In this document: positions 19,690 to 28,614 of the stretch, piece by piece
How positions within the stretch are numbered: the first letter of the stretch is position 1
Layout: every line of letters begins with the position of its first letter
Assembly (NCBI GenBank): GCA_905479325.1
Contig: CAJQLW010000038.1
Location: forward strand, 1 to 49,756
From: an uncultured Flavobacteriales bacterium
Lineage (GTDB): Bacteria; Bacteroidota; Bacteroidia; Flavobacteriales_E; Vicingaceae
Direction of reading: 5' to 3'
DNA length: 49,756 bases
The notes under the pieces: model-generated
What the model saw: the letters and a program-made list of their open reading frames with translations, nothing else
Database searches by the model: none
Told to the model about the DNA's origin: nothing
Position numbers and translations under genes: made by a program

Positions 19690-21684
19690 TTAATTAAAAG
19701 CTTTTTTCACAACCTCATACGCTATCTTTTCGTTGCCGTAATAATCAATCACTGACCAGCTTGGTCCGGGCCAACAATCATTTAGCTGCCAAAATAAAGT
19801 TCCACCACAGTATGGTCGTCTTCGCTGATGCGCATCAATGGCCATTTTTAAGCCCTTGGCCTGCGTTTCTTGGCTGAGTTGCACGAACTCTTCAAAAGAG
19901 CTAGGCGCATCGAAATACTGCTTTATGTGCTCTTCAATTAAGCCGTTGCCAATGTAACTTTTCTGTCTGTTTTGCATGGCAATGGAGTTTAGATATAAAC
20001 TACTGTCATCCATTGTCTTTTTTAAGGTTTCTAGACTTGGGAAAGATTGAAAACCATATTCCACCATAAATCGGCCAACATTCTTTTCAAAGTTTTCAAA
20101 AGGCTCTTTTCCGTGCCAAACGCCCCAATAGTGCATGCTGCCGTGATTAAAGTTTTCCGCAGTTCCCCAATTGCTGAGTGGCGAAGTAGGCGTGTAGTCG
20201 ATGGTAGAAGAGTGTTCAGCAACGAGTTTAGGAATCAAATCTCGGAACAAATACTGTTGATAGTTCCATATTTTAGCGGAGTCTTCAGGAGAATAGCCAA
20301 ACTGTTTTTGCCAACCCCAATTCTTCCAAGCTACTTCTTGTTCGTTGTTGCCGCACCAAAGCGCCAAACAAGGATGACTTCGCAGTCTTTTTATATTTTC
20401 AATCACTTCTTGCGTTATATTCGCTGTAAATTCTTCCGATTCAGGATAAAGGCTACCGGCAAACATAAAGTCCTGCCAAACCATAATGCCGTACTTGTCG
20501 CACAATTCGTAGAAAATTTCTCGTTCGTAAATTCCTCCGCCCCAAACCCTGAGCATATTCATTCCTGCTGTTTTCGCTTGTTGAATCAGTTTTTCATACT
20601 TGGCTGGAGTTACTCGAGATAGAAAAACATCCTGTGGAATGTAGTTTGCTCCTTGAGCAAAAATCTTCTTACCATTAAGCTTGAAAAAGAACGAAGTCCC
20701 CACAGAATCAGGCTCATTTACCAACTCAATTGTACGTATTCCAAATTCAGTTTGACTGTAAAAAGCTTTCTTTCCTTCTTTGGTTAAAAAGATGATTTGT
20801 TTGTATAGATAGTTGGGATCTTCATTGTTGATTGACCATAGATTAGGATTCTTTACTTCAAATGAATGTTTAACTACATTTATTCCAGCTTTCAGCTCTT
20901 TTACCTTGCGAATGCCATCTATTTCAAGTTCATATTGGCCTGTTTCAATCGCTTCAATCTCCATTTCAGTTTCCATGAAAGCGATACCTTCTTCAATGGC
21001 TTTGGTATAGGTGTAAACATTGGTAATTCTTGCGTAATTCCAATCTTGCAATTGAATGGTTTTCCAAATCCCTGAAGTGACAAAGCGTGGCGCAAAATCC
21101 CAACCAAACTGATACGCTGCCTTTCGAGTAAAATTGGCAACTTTTGGCTCAATATCAGCCGTTTCATTACCTGAAGGGAGGGTGTAAGGATAGTTTTTTA
21201 CAGCTTCTTTATTGTGATTGATAGGCGATTCAAACTCAATTCTCAATTCGTTCATTCCTAATTGCAGCAAATCATGAACTGGCACCTCCCATGTTCTAAA
21301 CATGTTATTGGAAGTGAGAATTAATGCGTTATTTAAATACACCTTAGCGTAAGTGTCTAATCCATTAAATTTTAAATTGTTTCTTTGGGCAGAAAGGTTA
21401 AGGCTATCTACTTCAAAGGTGGTTCTGTACGTCCAGTTTTTTGTTTCGATCCAACGTTGTTTCAGTTCATTGTTTTCAAAATAAGGATCTGCAATGATTT
21501 GGTTATGAAATAAATCCATGTGAACTGAGCCAGGAACTTTAGCAGGGTGCCATTCGCTTTTACCAGCTTCGGAGAACTCCCAATTTTCAGAAATTACTTT
21601 TGATTGAAAAATAATTTCATGTTCGCTTTGGTTGCTGCAAGAAGCGAAAAGTAGGGGTAAAAAGAGGTAAAAGAGTTTTTTCAT
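19690..21684 (-). CDS. GH2 beta-mannosidase lipoprotein, C-terminally short
   Basis: Predicted to cleave the beta-1,4 mannose-GlcNAc bond of the N-glycan core in the periplasm. A lipobox (LFASC, Cys16) is followed by the jelly-roll and Ig-like domains and then the TIM barrel. WCGNNEQE (acid/base Glu near 445), MVEYGFQSFPS (nucleophile Glu near 543) and GTLFWQLNDCWPGPSW are all present. Beta-mannosidases usually have 820-880 residues; this one has 664 and stops right after the barrel (EVVKKAFN), so the C-terminal Ig-type domains are missing. The active site is complete, so it may still work. The start overlaps the cutC stop as ATGA, implying translational coupling in the operon. Confidence 0.88.
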   Translation of the reverse strand: MKKLFYLFLPLLFASCSNQSEHEIIFQSKVISENWEFSEAGKSEWHPAKVPGSVHMDLFHNQIIADPYFENNELKQRWIETKNWTYRTTFEVDSLNLSAQRNNLKFNGLDTYAKVYLNNALILTSNNMFRTWEVPVHDLLQLGMNELRIEFESPINHNKEAVKNYPYTLPSGNETADIEPKVANFTRKAAYQFGWDFAPRFVTSGIWKTIQLQDWNYARITNVYTYTKAIEEGIAFMETEMEIEAIETGQYELEIDGIRKVKELKAGINVVKHSFEVKNPNLWSINNEDPNYLYKQIIFLTKEGKKAFYSQTEFGIRTIELVNEPDSVGTSFFFKLNGKKIFAQGANYIPQDVFLSRVTPAKYEKLIQQAKTAGMNMLRVWGGGIYEREIFYELCDKYGIMVWQDFMFAGSLYPESEEFTANITQEVIENIKRLRSHPCLALWCGNNEQEVAWKNWGWQKQFGYSPEDSAKIWNYQQYLFRDLIPKLVAEHSSTIDYTPTSPLSNWGTAENFNHGSMHYWGVWHGKEPFENFEKNVGRFMVEYGFQSFPSLETLKKTMDDSSLYLNSIAMQNRQKSYIGNGLIEEHIKQYFDAPSSFEEFVQLSQETQAKGLKMAIDAHQRRRPYCGGTLFWQLNDCWPGPSWSVIDYYGNEKIAYEVVKKAFN

Positions 21685-22373
21685 GAGAATAAAGCAGTAA
21701 TGCTCTGAATTTTTTCTGGGTTAGGTGTGTTGGAAACTCCCATTCCCAACTCATATGCGGTAGCGTGATGCGAAGTAAAATGTAGCGCTAGGATTCCCGT
21801 TGAGGCCAACGCTAGGGCATTCGACGAATTCACTCCACTTCCAGCCATGATTTCAATTTCTCCCTTTGCTTTTTCAACCATTTGTTTAATCTGCTCCATT
21901 CCGGCATCAGCAGTTGGTTTTCCACCAGAGGTTAAAATTCGGTTGAACCCAATGTTAATTAATGATTCTAACGCTTCCATAGGTGAAGCTACAAAATCAA
22001 ATGCTCGGTGAAAAGTGCATTCCAATCCGCACTTGCGGGCTTCTTCTACCAAAGTGATGTTTTGTTGAATATCAATGGTGTTATCTGACGTTAGGCAGCC
22101 GAACACGACTCCTTTGGCGCCTGCTTCAGCTTGAAGTTGAATGTCTTTTAGCATTACTTCAATGTTATTCGCTGAGTAAACAAAGTCGCCTTCTCGTGGG
22201 CGAATCATGACGTGGGTTTCCACAGCTTTAATTGCTGCGCATTGTGCAGTGAGAGCTGGACTTGGAGTGAGTCCACCAACAGAAAGGGCAGAGCAGAGCT
22301 CAATTCTTTTAGCACCGTAAACCTTAGCTATTTTTGCTCCTTCAAGAGCGTCTGTGCACAATTCAAAAATCAT
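21681..22373 (-). CDS. cutC: CutC family TIM-barrel protein
   Basis: About 230 residues starting MIFELCTDALEGA. This start is chosen over an upstream ATG at 22403 because it overlaps the hexosaminidase stop as ATGA and gives the family's normal N-terminus. Typical CutC features are RIELCSALSVGGLTPS, VMIRPREGDFVYS, TFHRAFDF, ILTSGGKPTA and IMAGSGVN. The family was named for copper homeostasis in E. coli, but that role is disputed and no reaction is established. Here it is coupled by ATGA overlaps on both sides to a hexosaminidase and a beta-mannosidase. It lacks a signal peptide, so it is cytoplasmic. A role in handling a sugar product of the pathway is a reasonable inference. Confidence 0.92.
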   Translation of the reverse strand: MIFELCTDALEGAKIAKVYGAKRIELCSALSVGGLTPSPALTAQCAAIKAVETHVMIRPREGDFVYSANNIEVMLKDIQLQAEAGAKGVVFGCLTSDNTIDIQQNITLVEEARKCGLECTFHRAFDFVASPMEALESLINIGFNRILTSGGKPTADAGMEQIKQMVEKAKGEIEIMAGSGVNSSNALALASTGILALHFTSHHATAYELGMGVSNTPNPEKIQSITALFS

Positions 22374-24610
22374 TTTACCTGTATTTCGTCCATAAAAATC
22401 CAAGCATCAGAACCTGCAGCCTCATGCCATTCGGGAACTTTGCCCAAATTTTTCACCTGTAGTTTTAAGTACTTAAATTCCACTTCCTCATTTGATAAAA
22501 TAATGAACTCATGAATAAACTTTCCTCTCTTTTTAGGGTCAACATTCGAGGGTATCGTTGGTCCAAAGGAATTCCAACTATTACCATCTTTAGAATACAT
22601 TAATTCAATTTGTGTGGGAATAAAAATCCAAGAGTTGTTGTATTGATAGGCGTTCACTCGTACTTCTTTTGAACGTTGAACCTCCTCAAAACTCAATTTT
22701 ACTTTTGCATCATTTCCCCAGAACCCTTGCCAGTTTCCGTCTCTAAAATCAAATGTTCCCAACTTTCCATCTACCAAGGCATGTTCTCCGCCTGCTGTAT
22801 ACCATTCGTTGCATTCCGATTCGTAACTCACCGTTGCATCAATTGCTTTGTGTCTGGCTAACGGAAAATCAAGCACACAGAAGTAGGGTTTGTTATTTTT
22901 AAATGCCTGTACATGAATTGATTTGTTGGAATCGATATAGATTGGTTTTTGATATTCTATGGCGTTGTCTCTTACTCCATGCGCAAATTGATACGTTAGC
23001 TTTAAGTCTTTGGTAGCTGGAATGAGCTCCACAAACAACGAATCATTGCGCGTAAATGTGGAATAGGTAAACGGATGGCTTTCTTCTCCATAAGTTACCT
23101 CATAGCGTTCTAAAATCGCGTAGTGACTCTGAATCCTTCGGTTAAAGTCTGTATAATCTTTTGTGGTATGACTCCACAGCGCTTCTGCAATGCCTAACAT
23201 TCTCGGAAATACTTTCTGATCTAGCGTTTTTTCATCGGGCACGTGTTCAGTCCACATGTTGCATTCTCCGCCAATAATGTTTGAACGATAGGCTTTAGCT
23301 AGTTCTTTGGGAATGGGATTGAAACTGTATATTTTCTCCAAGTTAATTGACTTTAAATCATAATCCAAATAAGCGTGAGAAGTAGGAGACATGATGACCT
23401 TGTTGCCCTGCTGAGCGGCTGCTATTCCTCCCTCAAACCCTCGCCATGATTGAACTACAGCGCCTTCAGCAAGTCCACCTTCTAAAATCTCATCCCAGCC
23501 AATTATTTCTCTGTCTTTGCTTTTCAGGAAGGATTGAATTCGCTTGATAAAATACGACTGCAATTCATGCTCGTCTTTTAGTCCTTCTGTTTCAATTCTC
23601 TTCTGGCATTTTGGGCATTCTTCCCACCTCGATTTAGGTGCTTCATCGCCACCAATGTGGATGTATTTTGATGGAAACAAGTCAACTACTTCAGTTAGTA
23701 CATCCTCTAAAAAGATAAAAACTGAATCGTTCCCGGCACAATAAATCTCTTTGAAAACGCCCCAATCGTTCGCTACTTCAACCCGCTTTCCTGTGCACGA
23801 CAGGTGCGGATAAGCTGCTATGGCTGCTTGCGAGTGACCCGGAAGTTCTATTTCAGGTATCACTTCAATCCCTTGACTAGTGGCATATTTAACAATTTCT
23901 CGAATGTCTTCTTTGGAGTAAATACCGCTGTATTCTGAGCCGTCAAACTCCGTTCGTTTAGAAGCTACAGACTCTAATCTAGGATATTTATCAATGGCAA
24001 TACGCCAAGCTTGATCTTCGGTTAAATGCCAATGCAGCACATTCATTTTGTATAAAGCCAATAAATCAATGTACTTTAAAATCACTTCTTTTTCAAAGAA
24101 ATGTCGAGAACAGTCGAGTAGGAGTCCACGATGTTCGAACCTCGGCCAATCCTTAATTTTTACAATTGGAATATGTATGGTTGAAGCGTGCGCACTTTTA
24201 TTCAGCAAAACCAATTGCGAAAACGTAGTCGTGGCGTGTTTCAGTCCGAATACATCTCCGTACTTGATAAAAACGGTGTCACTGGTAACATTTAGTTCGT
24301 ATCCTTCTTCTTTAAGATCATAACTTTGGGTAACGATTACTTTCTTAGGGTATACCGGTAGAACCTTAATGTTTGATTTTTTAAAAACTGAAATAAGCAG
24401 ATCAGGAGATGGAGATTCATTGTCAAATTGGACGTCTACACCTTGAGAGATTAAATTCCATCCTTCAAGAACTTTTACCTCTTTAGGTTTAGGAATGATA
24501 TCTAGTGATTTCCGGTATATAATTATATTTGAATTGGAAGTGTCACTTTGACCAAATGCTGAAAACGTTAAAGCAAAGGCTAAAAGAAAAAATTGGATAA
24601 CATTATTCAT
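22370..24610 (-). CDS. GH20 beta-N-acetylhexosaminidase with C-terminal discoidin-like domain
   Basis: About 746 residues. The start at 24610 (MNNVIQFFLLAFAL) is preferred over 24655 because it gives a clean signal peptide ending near SAFGQ. A GH20b domain (IIPKPKEVKVLEG) precedes the TIM barrel. HIGGDEAPKSRW near residue 320 holds the Asp-Glu catalytic pair of substrate-assisted hexosaminidases; WHLTEDQAWR is also typical. The last 140 residues form an F5/8C-like domain (DGNWQGFWGNDAKVKLSF) resembling that of the GH92 protein. Predicted to remove beta-linked GlcNAc, including the chitobiose core left after beta-mannosidase. Its stop overlaps the cutC start, and it lies 55 bases after the glycosylasparaginase gene. 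Confidence 0.93.
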   Translation of the reverse strand: MNNVIQFFLLAFALTFSAFGQSDTSNSNIIIYRKSLDIIPKPKEVKVLEGWNLISQGVDVQFDNESPSPDLLISVFKKSNIKVLPVYPKKVIVTQSYDLKEEGYELNVTSDTVFIKYGDVFGLKHATTTFSQLVLLNKSAHASTIHIPIVKIKDWPRFEHRGLLLDCSRHFFEKEVILKYIDLLALYKMNVLHWHLTEDQAWRIAIDKYPRLESVASKRTEFDGSEYSGIYSKEDIREIVKYATSQGIEVIPEIELPGHSQAAIAAYPHLSCTGKRVEVANDWGVFKEIYCAGNDSVFIFLEDVLTEVVDLFPSKYIHIGGDEAPKSRWEECPKCQKRIETEGLKDEHELQSYFIKRIQSFLKSKDREIIGWDEILEGGLAEGAVVQSWRGFEGGIAAAQQGNKVIMSPTSHAYLDYDLKSINLEKIYSFNPIPKELAKAYRSNIIGGECNMWTEHVPDEKTLDQKVFPRMLGIAEALWSHTTKDYTDFNRRIQSHYAILERYEVTYGEESHPFTYSTFTRNDSLFVELIPATKDLKLTYQFAHGVRDNAIEYQKPIYIDSNKSIHVQAFKNNKPYFCVLDFPLARHKAIDATVSYESECNEWYTAGGEHALVDGKLGTFDFRDGNWQGFWGNDAKVKLSFEEVQRSKEVRVNAYQYNNSWIFIPTQIELMYSKDGNSWNSFGPTIPSNVDPKKRGKFIHEFIILSNEEVEFKYLKLQVKNLGKVPEWHEAAGSDAWIFMDEIQVK

Positions 24611-24665
24611 TTTTTTGAATTTCAACGATTGGTCTAATAGTCTAACAGGCCTCAAATCTTAAAGT

Positions 24666-25667
24666 CTAATTATACCACTCCATTTCATAACCTGCATCTA
24701 TTAGTTCCGCCTTTTCATTATCGGTATAGGCATAATTAAAACCGGCATAAGTAGAGTAAGCGCCTGCTTCACCGTTTTTATTCAATGCTAAAAATCCCAC
24801 CTGTAACCCTTCTAAATCTTTGTGTTTGGCAATAATTCGCTCTACCGCCAATTTGCATGCTTCGTTTGGTGTTTTACCTTGTCGCATCAATTCTACCACG
24901 GTATGGCTACCTGCAATGCGAATAACGGCTTCACCCATTCCTGTTGCACAAGCCGCGCCTATTTCATTATCTACAAATAACCCCGCTCCAATAATAGGAG
25001 AGTCGCCAACACGACCGGGTAATTTATACGCCCAACCACTCGTAGTGCAGGCACCGGATAAGTTGCCTTCAGCATCAATGGCCAACATACCAATGGTATC
25101 GTGGTTTTCGTGGTTGATCTCTGGTTTCTTTAAATTTTCAGATTTCTTCCATTTCTCCCAATCTGCTTTAGCACCTTCGGTCAAAAGGTTCTTTTTAGGA
25201 AAGCCTTTTTCGTAGGCGAATTCTTCAGCACCTTTTCCCACAAGCATCACGTGGGGTGTGTCTTCCATTACTTTTCGAGCAACGGAAATGGGGTTCTCAA
25301 TGTTTTGCAAATAGGCAACTGCGCCGCACTCACTTTCGTGGTTCATAATGCACGCATCGAGTGTTACATTTCCATCTCTGTCAGGGTTTCCGCCCAAACC
25401 AACACTTCTGTTCGTAGCATCAGATTCTGTTACACGGACGCCTTGTTCTACAGCATCTAGGGCAGAATTCTTAGCTTTTAAGACTTCCCACGCGGCTTTG
25501 TTGGCTTCCATGCCGTGAATCCATGTTGATATGACTACTGGTTTTTTAGATGATGCAATCGTTGGGTTTTCACTCTTTTTTTCTGGAGTCGCAGCAAACC
25601 CGCAACGGGTTAAAACTACACCCAAAGAAGCTAGGGCAGTAGAGCTGAGAAAAGTTCGTCGTTTCAT
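24666..25667 (-). CDS. N4-(beta-N-acetylglucosaminyl)-L-asparaginase (glycosylasparaginase)
   Basis: A 333-residue Ntn-hydrolase that splits GlcNAc-Asn into aspartate and aminoglucose, the last step of N-glycoprotein breakdown. NHDTIGMLAIDAEG holds the autocleavage site before the nucleophilic Thr (near 188). GACTTSGWAYKLPGRVGDSPIIGAG, cut here at GRVGDSPIIGAG, and ATGMGEAVIR are signature stretches of the family, and it resembles the secreted enzyme known from flavobacteria. The N-terminus is a Tat signal (KRRTFLSSTA) with a possible lipobox Cys at LTRC. It is the first gene of the leftward glycan operon; the leader contains a 9-bp hairpin (25813-25846) ending the previous gene. The enzyme needs free amino and carboxyl groups on Asn, so peptidases must act first. 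Confidence 0.93.
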   Translation of the reverse strand: MKRRTFLSSTALASLGVVLTRCGFAATPEKKSENPTIASSKKPVVISTWIHGMEANKAAWEVLKAKNSALDAVEQGVRVTESDATNRSVGLGGNPDRDGNVTLDACIMNHESECGAVAYLQNIENPISVARKVMEDTPHVMLVGKGAEEFAYEKGFPKKNLLTEGAKADWEKWKKSENLKKPEINHENHDTIGMLAIDAEGNLSGACTTSGWAYKLPGRVGDSPIIGAGLFVDNEIGAACATGMGEAVIRIAGSHTVVELMRQGKTPNEACKLAVERIIAKHKDLEGLQVGFLALNKNGEAGAYSTYAGFNYAYTDNEKAELIDAGYEMEWYN

Positions 25668-25751
25668 AACTAATTGATAAAATCACAAAAAGTGAAATTA
25701 ATGTTTTTAAAGAGTAAAAAATACAGAATGGATAATGAGGATGAAGAACCA

Positions 25752-25766
25752 TGCCTGCGGCAGGCA
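25752..25766. repeat. Palindrome TGCCTGC-G-GCAGGCA
   Basis: Seven-base perfect arms around a single G, followed by GGGG, stand out as GC-rich in an AT-rich 200-base gap. The TGCCTGC/GCAGGCA theme is a recurrent intergenic repeat in many Flavobacteriia, so this is probably one copy of a dispersed element. Confidence 0.5.
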
Positions 25767-25812
25767 GGGGTAGAATGAAGTTTTTGAATAATTTTTGGCT
25801 TGATGCAAATTA

Positions 25813-25846
25813 AACGGCCACCTCGAATCAATTCAAAGTGGCCGTT
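25813..25846 (-). terminator. Probable terminator of the T9SS protein gene
   Basis: Arms AACGGCCAC and GTGGCCGTT are perfect over 9 bp around a 16-base loop, placed 25 bases after the stop of the leftward gene at 25871. On the minus strand the hairpin is followed by TTTAATTT, a weak T tract. Confidence 0.6.
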
Positions 25847-25870
25847 CATTGCGGTTAATAATATAAAAGT

Positions 25871-27562
25871 TTACAGTACTACAATCCGCTCTGTCTTAGT
25901 ATATCCTTCAATTTTAATAAAGTAAACGCCTTTTTCGGCATTACTCAATTCAATTTGAGAGTTGACAGCATCAATTCTCGCTAGCTTTACCAAACCGCCC
26001 TTCACATCAAAAACTTGATATTGTTTGCCAACTAATTCGTTCGAAACGCTTAGATTAAAGTTGCCATTGTTGGGGTTAGGGTATAGTTCAACGTTAGATT
26101 TAATGGTATTTTCAGCCACAGAAACAGGATTGGCATAATAGATTTCAAAATAATCAATTGCAAAACCTTCGCGGTTTCCCGATGCATCAGATGTGAACAC
26201 GAAGCGTAGTTTAAAATCACTTTGAGCAGCTAAACCGTCCAAGCTATTCTCAACTTTAATCCAACCGTTTGAAATCCCGTTCCAGCTTGAGCTGTTGACA
26301 TACCAATTGCTAGAAGTTATTCCTGCATTAACCTTTTGCCACGTCGCTCCATCGTCAATAGAAGATTCTAGTATTAATTCATCAAAATTGGGCTCTGAAA
26401 TGTGATTAATGTAAAATGAAAGTATGGGTGTACGACCTACTTGAGAGGAAGAAATACAAGCTGTTTCTAAATAAGATGTTTCAGAACTATTATAATTACC
26501 AGACAGATTAGTTACTGCTGCGCTTGTTCCTCTGTAGGCGGAGTCTAAAACTATTCCGATTGGTGTGCCTATTTGCCATGAATTATTTTGACCACTTAAA
26601 ATCCAACTTGATGATAAACTTTCAAAATCTTCTAAAAATGGAATGTTCAAAGCGGTTGTGTTTTCAACTGAAGCGGTTACTGTATCGTTGCCGTTAATAG
26701 AGTCTAATGAAAAGGAAGAATACGCTTTTAATGAATAGACTGCTTTATTTGAGAGGTTTAGGGTTGAATTGAACGTATACAAAAGAGAATCTCCCACATT
26801 CATGGTTGAATTTACAGTGTCTGTAATGGTTTGATTTCCATTGTTAACGTCTATTGTCACGTAAAATGGAGCGGCTATCATATTTCCACCGTTATTCTTA
26901 ATCAATACTTGTGCGGTTTCTGTTGAACCTAACGCGCAAGAGTTTTTAGGGTTTTCAATGGCCGCCATCTCTAAATCATTGTTAACGGAAGAAGTGACTA
27001 AAACGTTGTCTATTCCAACATACCAACACCAATCGTTACCATCGTGATAGGTAAAACGTACTTGGCAGTTTGTATTTTTATGTGCTGTAATGTCAATGTT
27101 TGCATGAGGGAAATTACCGGCACAAGCTCCAAGCCAATTACCGCAATCATTTGCTGTTGTTGAGAATACGGTATTCCAAGCAGTTCCGTCATACACCTCT
27201 ACGTAGAAACGATCTAAAGGTCCTGCAAATTCTCTAAAATTATAATCGAACTCTAAGGTAGAGGTAGAGTCTGTTGAATTATCGAATACCGGGGAAGTCA
27301 GAGAAACCGTATTGTTTATACTTGAGGCTCCAAAATTATCATCGTCAAAATAAGCCATGGCTGTACCGTCTAAGTTATTGTTTCCGGCGTTTGTCACTGA
27401 ACCATTAATTCCGAAACTCCATGTTTGGGTTCCTGTTACAGCGTTATTAGTCCAACCAACAGGCAAAGCACTTGTGTTAAAGTTTTCTTGTAAACGAATG
27501 GCCTGTGAAACGCCAATTAAATGCGCCAAACAAAGAGTAAGTAGTAGAGAAAGTTTTTTCAT
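25871..27562 (-). CDS. T9SS-secreted multidomain protein (MAM/choice-of-anchor-like)
   Basis: A 563-residue exported protein with signal peptide MKKLSLLLTLCLAHLIGVSQ. Two jelly-roll-type domains are suggested, each opening with a QENFNTSALPVGW or FLEDFESLSSSW segment and holding LEFDYNFREFAG and LSFYINHISEPN stretches. A CARDB-like segment (residues about 205-300) lies between them. The C-terminus (VELYPNPNNGNFNLSV to ERIVVL) is a type IX secretion type A sorting domain. No catalytic motif is seen; binding or adhesion at the cell surface is likely. Confidence 0.85.
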   Translation of the reverse strand: MKKLSLLLTLCLAHLIGVSQAIRLQENFNTSALPVGWTNNAVTGTQTWSFGINGSVTNAGNNNLDGTAMAYFDDDNFGASSINNTVSLTSPVFDNSTDSTSTLEFDYNFREFAGPLDRFYVEVYDGTAWNTVFSTTANDCGNWLGACAGNFPHANIDITAHKNTNCQVRFTYHDGNDWCWYVGIDNVLVTSSVNNDLEMAAIENPKNSCALGSTETAQVLIKNNGGNMIAAPFYVTIDVNNGNQTITDTVNSTMNVGDSLLYTFNSTLNLSNKAVYSLKAYSSFSLDSINGNDTVTASVENTTALNIPFLEDFESLSSSWILSGQNNSWQIGTPIGIVLDSAYRGTSAAVTNLSGNYNSSETSYLETACISSSQVGRTPILSFYINHISEPNFDELILESSIDDGATWQKVNAGITSSNWYVNSSSWNGISNGWIKVENSLDGLAAQSDFKLRFVFTSDASGNREGFAIDYFEIYYANPVSVAENTIKSNVELYPNPNNGNFNLSVSNELVGKQYQVFDVKGGLVKLARIDAVNSQIELSNAEKGVYFIKIEGYTKTERIVVL

Positions 27563-27738
27563 GCGAGTTAGTTTTAATGTAAAAATAGATACATTGATAA
27601 TTTAGACGCAAGTTACTCACTACAAGTTGCTTTTGAGAGACTAAATTTACAGTTTGCTACTATGAGTTCACACAGTAGCCTTGTTAGTTCTCAATTGAAA
27701 TCTTTGGTAAAAACAGTAGCAGCGACCTTTTATTAAAA

Positions 27739-28614
27739 TTAATCCAAGTAATTAATGGCCGTTTTTGATGGTCTTCTTTTCTGCATCAAAATAGCTACCC
27801 AAACTATACCGAATAAAATTCCTGCTACAGTAGCCATGGCTCCGGCAATGGAACCGTTAATGGCTGCAGCTAAATAGTACCCTCCGAAAGCACTCAGAAT
27901 GCCAAAGATAGAGGCGAGTACGAGCATCTTTTTAAGGTTGGTTGTAATTAAATAAGCGGTTGCAGGTGGCACTATAAGCAATGCAACAACTAATATTGCA
28001 CCTACCGATTCAAAAGAAACAACAGTAGTCAACGAAACTGCGCCCATTAATGCATAATGCCAAAAGGCTACTCCAATTCCTAAGGCTTTAGCAAACTCTT
28101 CATTAAAGGTGGTTATAAACAAACCTTTGTAGCCTTTCCAAATAAATAGCACTATCAAAAGTAGTAGTCCAGAGGCAATCCACACCGTTCTTGGCCCCAT
28201 GTTGTATCCACTTTCAGTAACCCATAAGTCGAGTGGAACGTAGGCGATTTCGCCATACAGCACACAGTCTTGGTCCAAGTCTACTTGGCCTGCAAATAAT
28301 GAAATTAAAATTATTCCAATAGCGAAGAGCCACGTGAAAGTAATGCCGATGGATGCATCAATTTGCAGGCGAGCTTTTTTGTAAAACAACTCAATTAAAA
28401 TGGTGGTCAATACCCCTAAAAAAGCAGCGCCCAACAACATGGGTAATGTTTCTCTGGAACCTGAGAGCAAATAGGCAATTACAATGCCCGGTAATACTGC
28501 ATGAGATATGGCGTCGCCCACCATGGCCATTTTTCTTAAAATGAGGTAAGAACCTAGTATGGCACACGAAACGGCTATTAATGAGCCAACTAATATGATC
28601 CAAAATGCTTCCAT
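27739..28614 (-). CDS. Metal ABC transporter permease (TroD/ZnuB-like)
   Basis: A 291-residue ABC-3 family permease with about eight transmembrane helices. The signature GDAISHAVLPGIVIAYL near residue 36 and VSFESVGAILVVALLIVPPATAYL near 200-225 are typical of manganese/zinc/iron importers. It overlaps the previous gene's stop by one base (TAATG), so the two permeases are co-translated and probably form a heterodimer. Confidence 0.92.
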   Translation of the reverse strand: MEAFWIILVGSLIAVSCAILGSYLILRKMAMVGDAISHAVLPGIVIAYLLSGSRETLPMLLGAAFLGVLTTILIELFYKKARLQIDASIGITFTWLFAIGIILISLFAGQVDLDQDCVLYGEIAYVPLDLWVTESGYNMGPRTVWIASGLLLLIVLFIWKGYKGLFITTFNEEFAKALGIGVAFWHYALMGAVSLTTVVSFESVGAILVVALLIVPPATAYLITTNLKKMLVLASIFGILSAFGGYYLAAAINGSIAGAMATVAGILFGIVWVAILMQKRRPSKTAINYLD

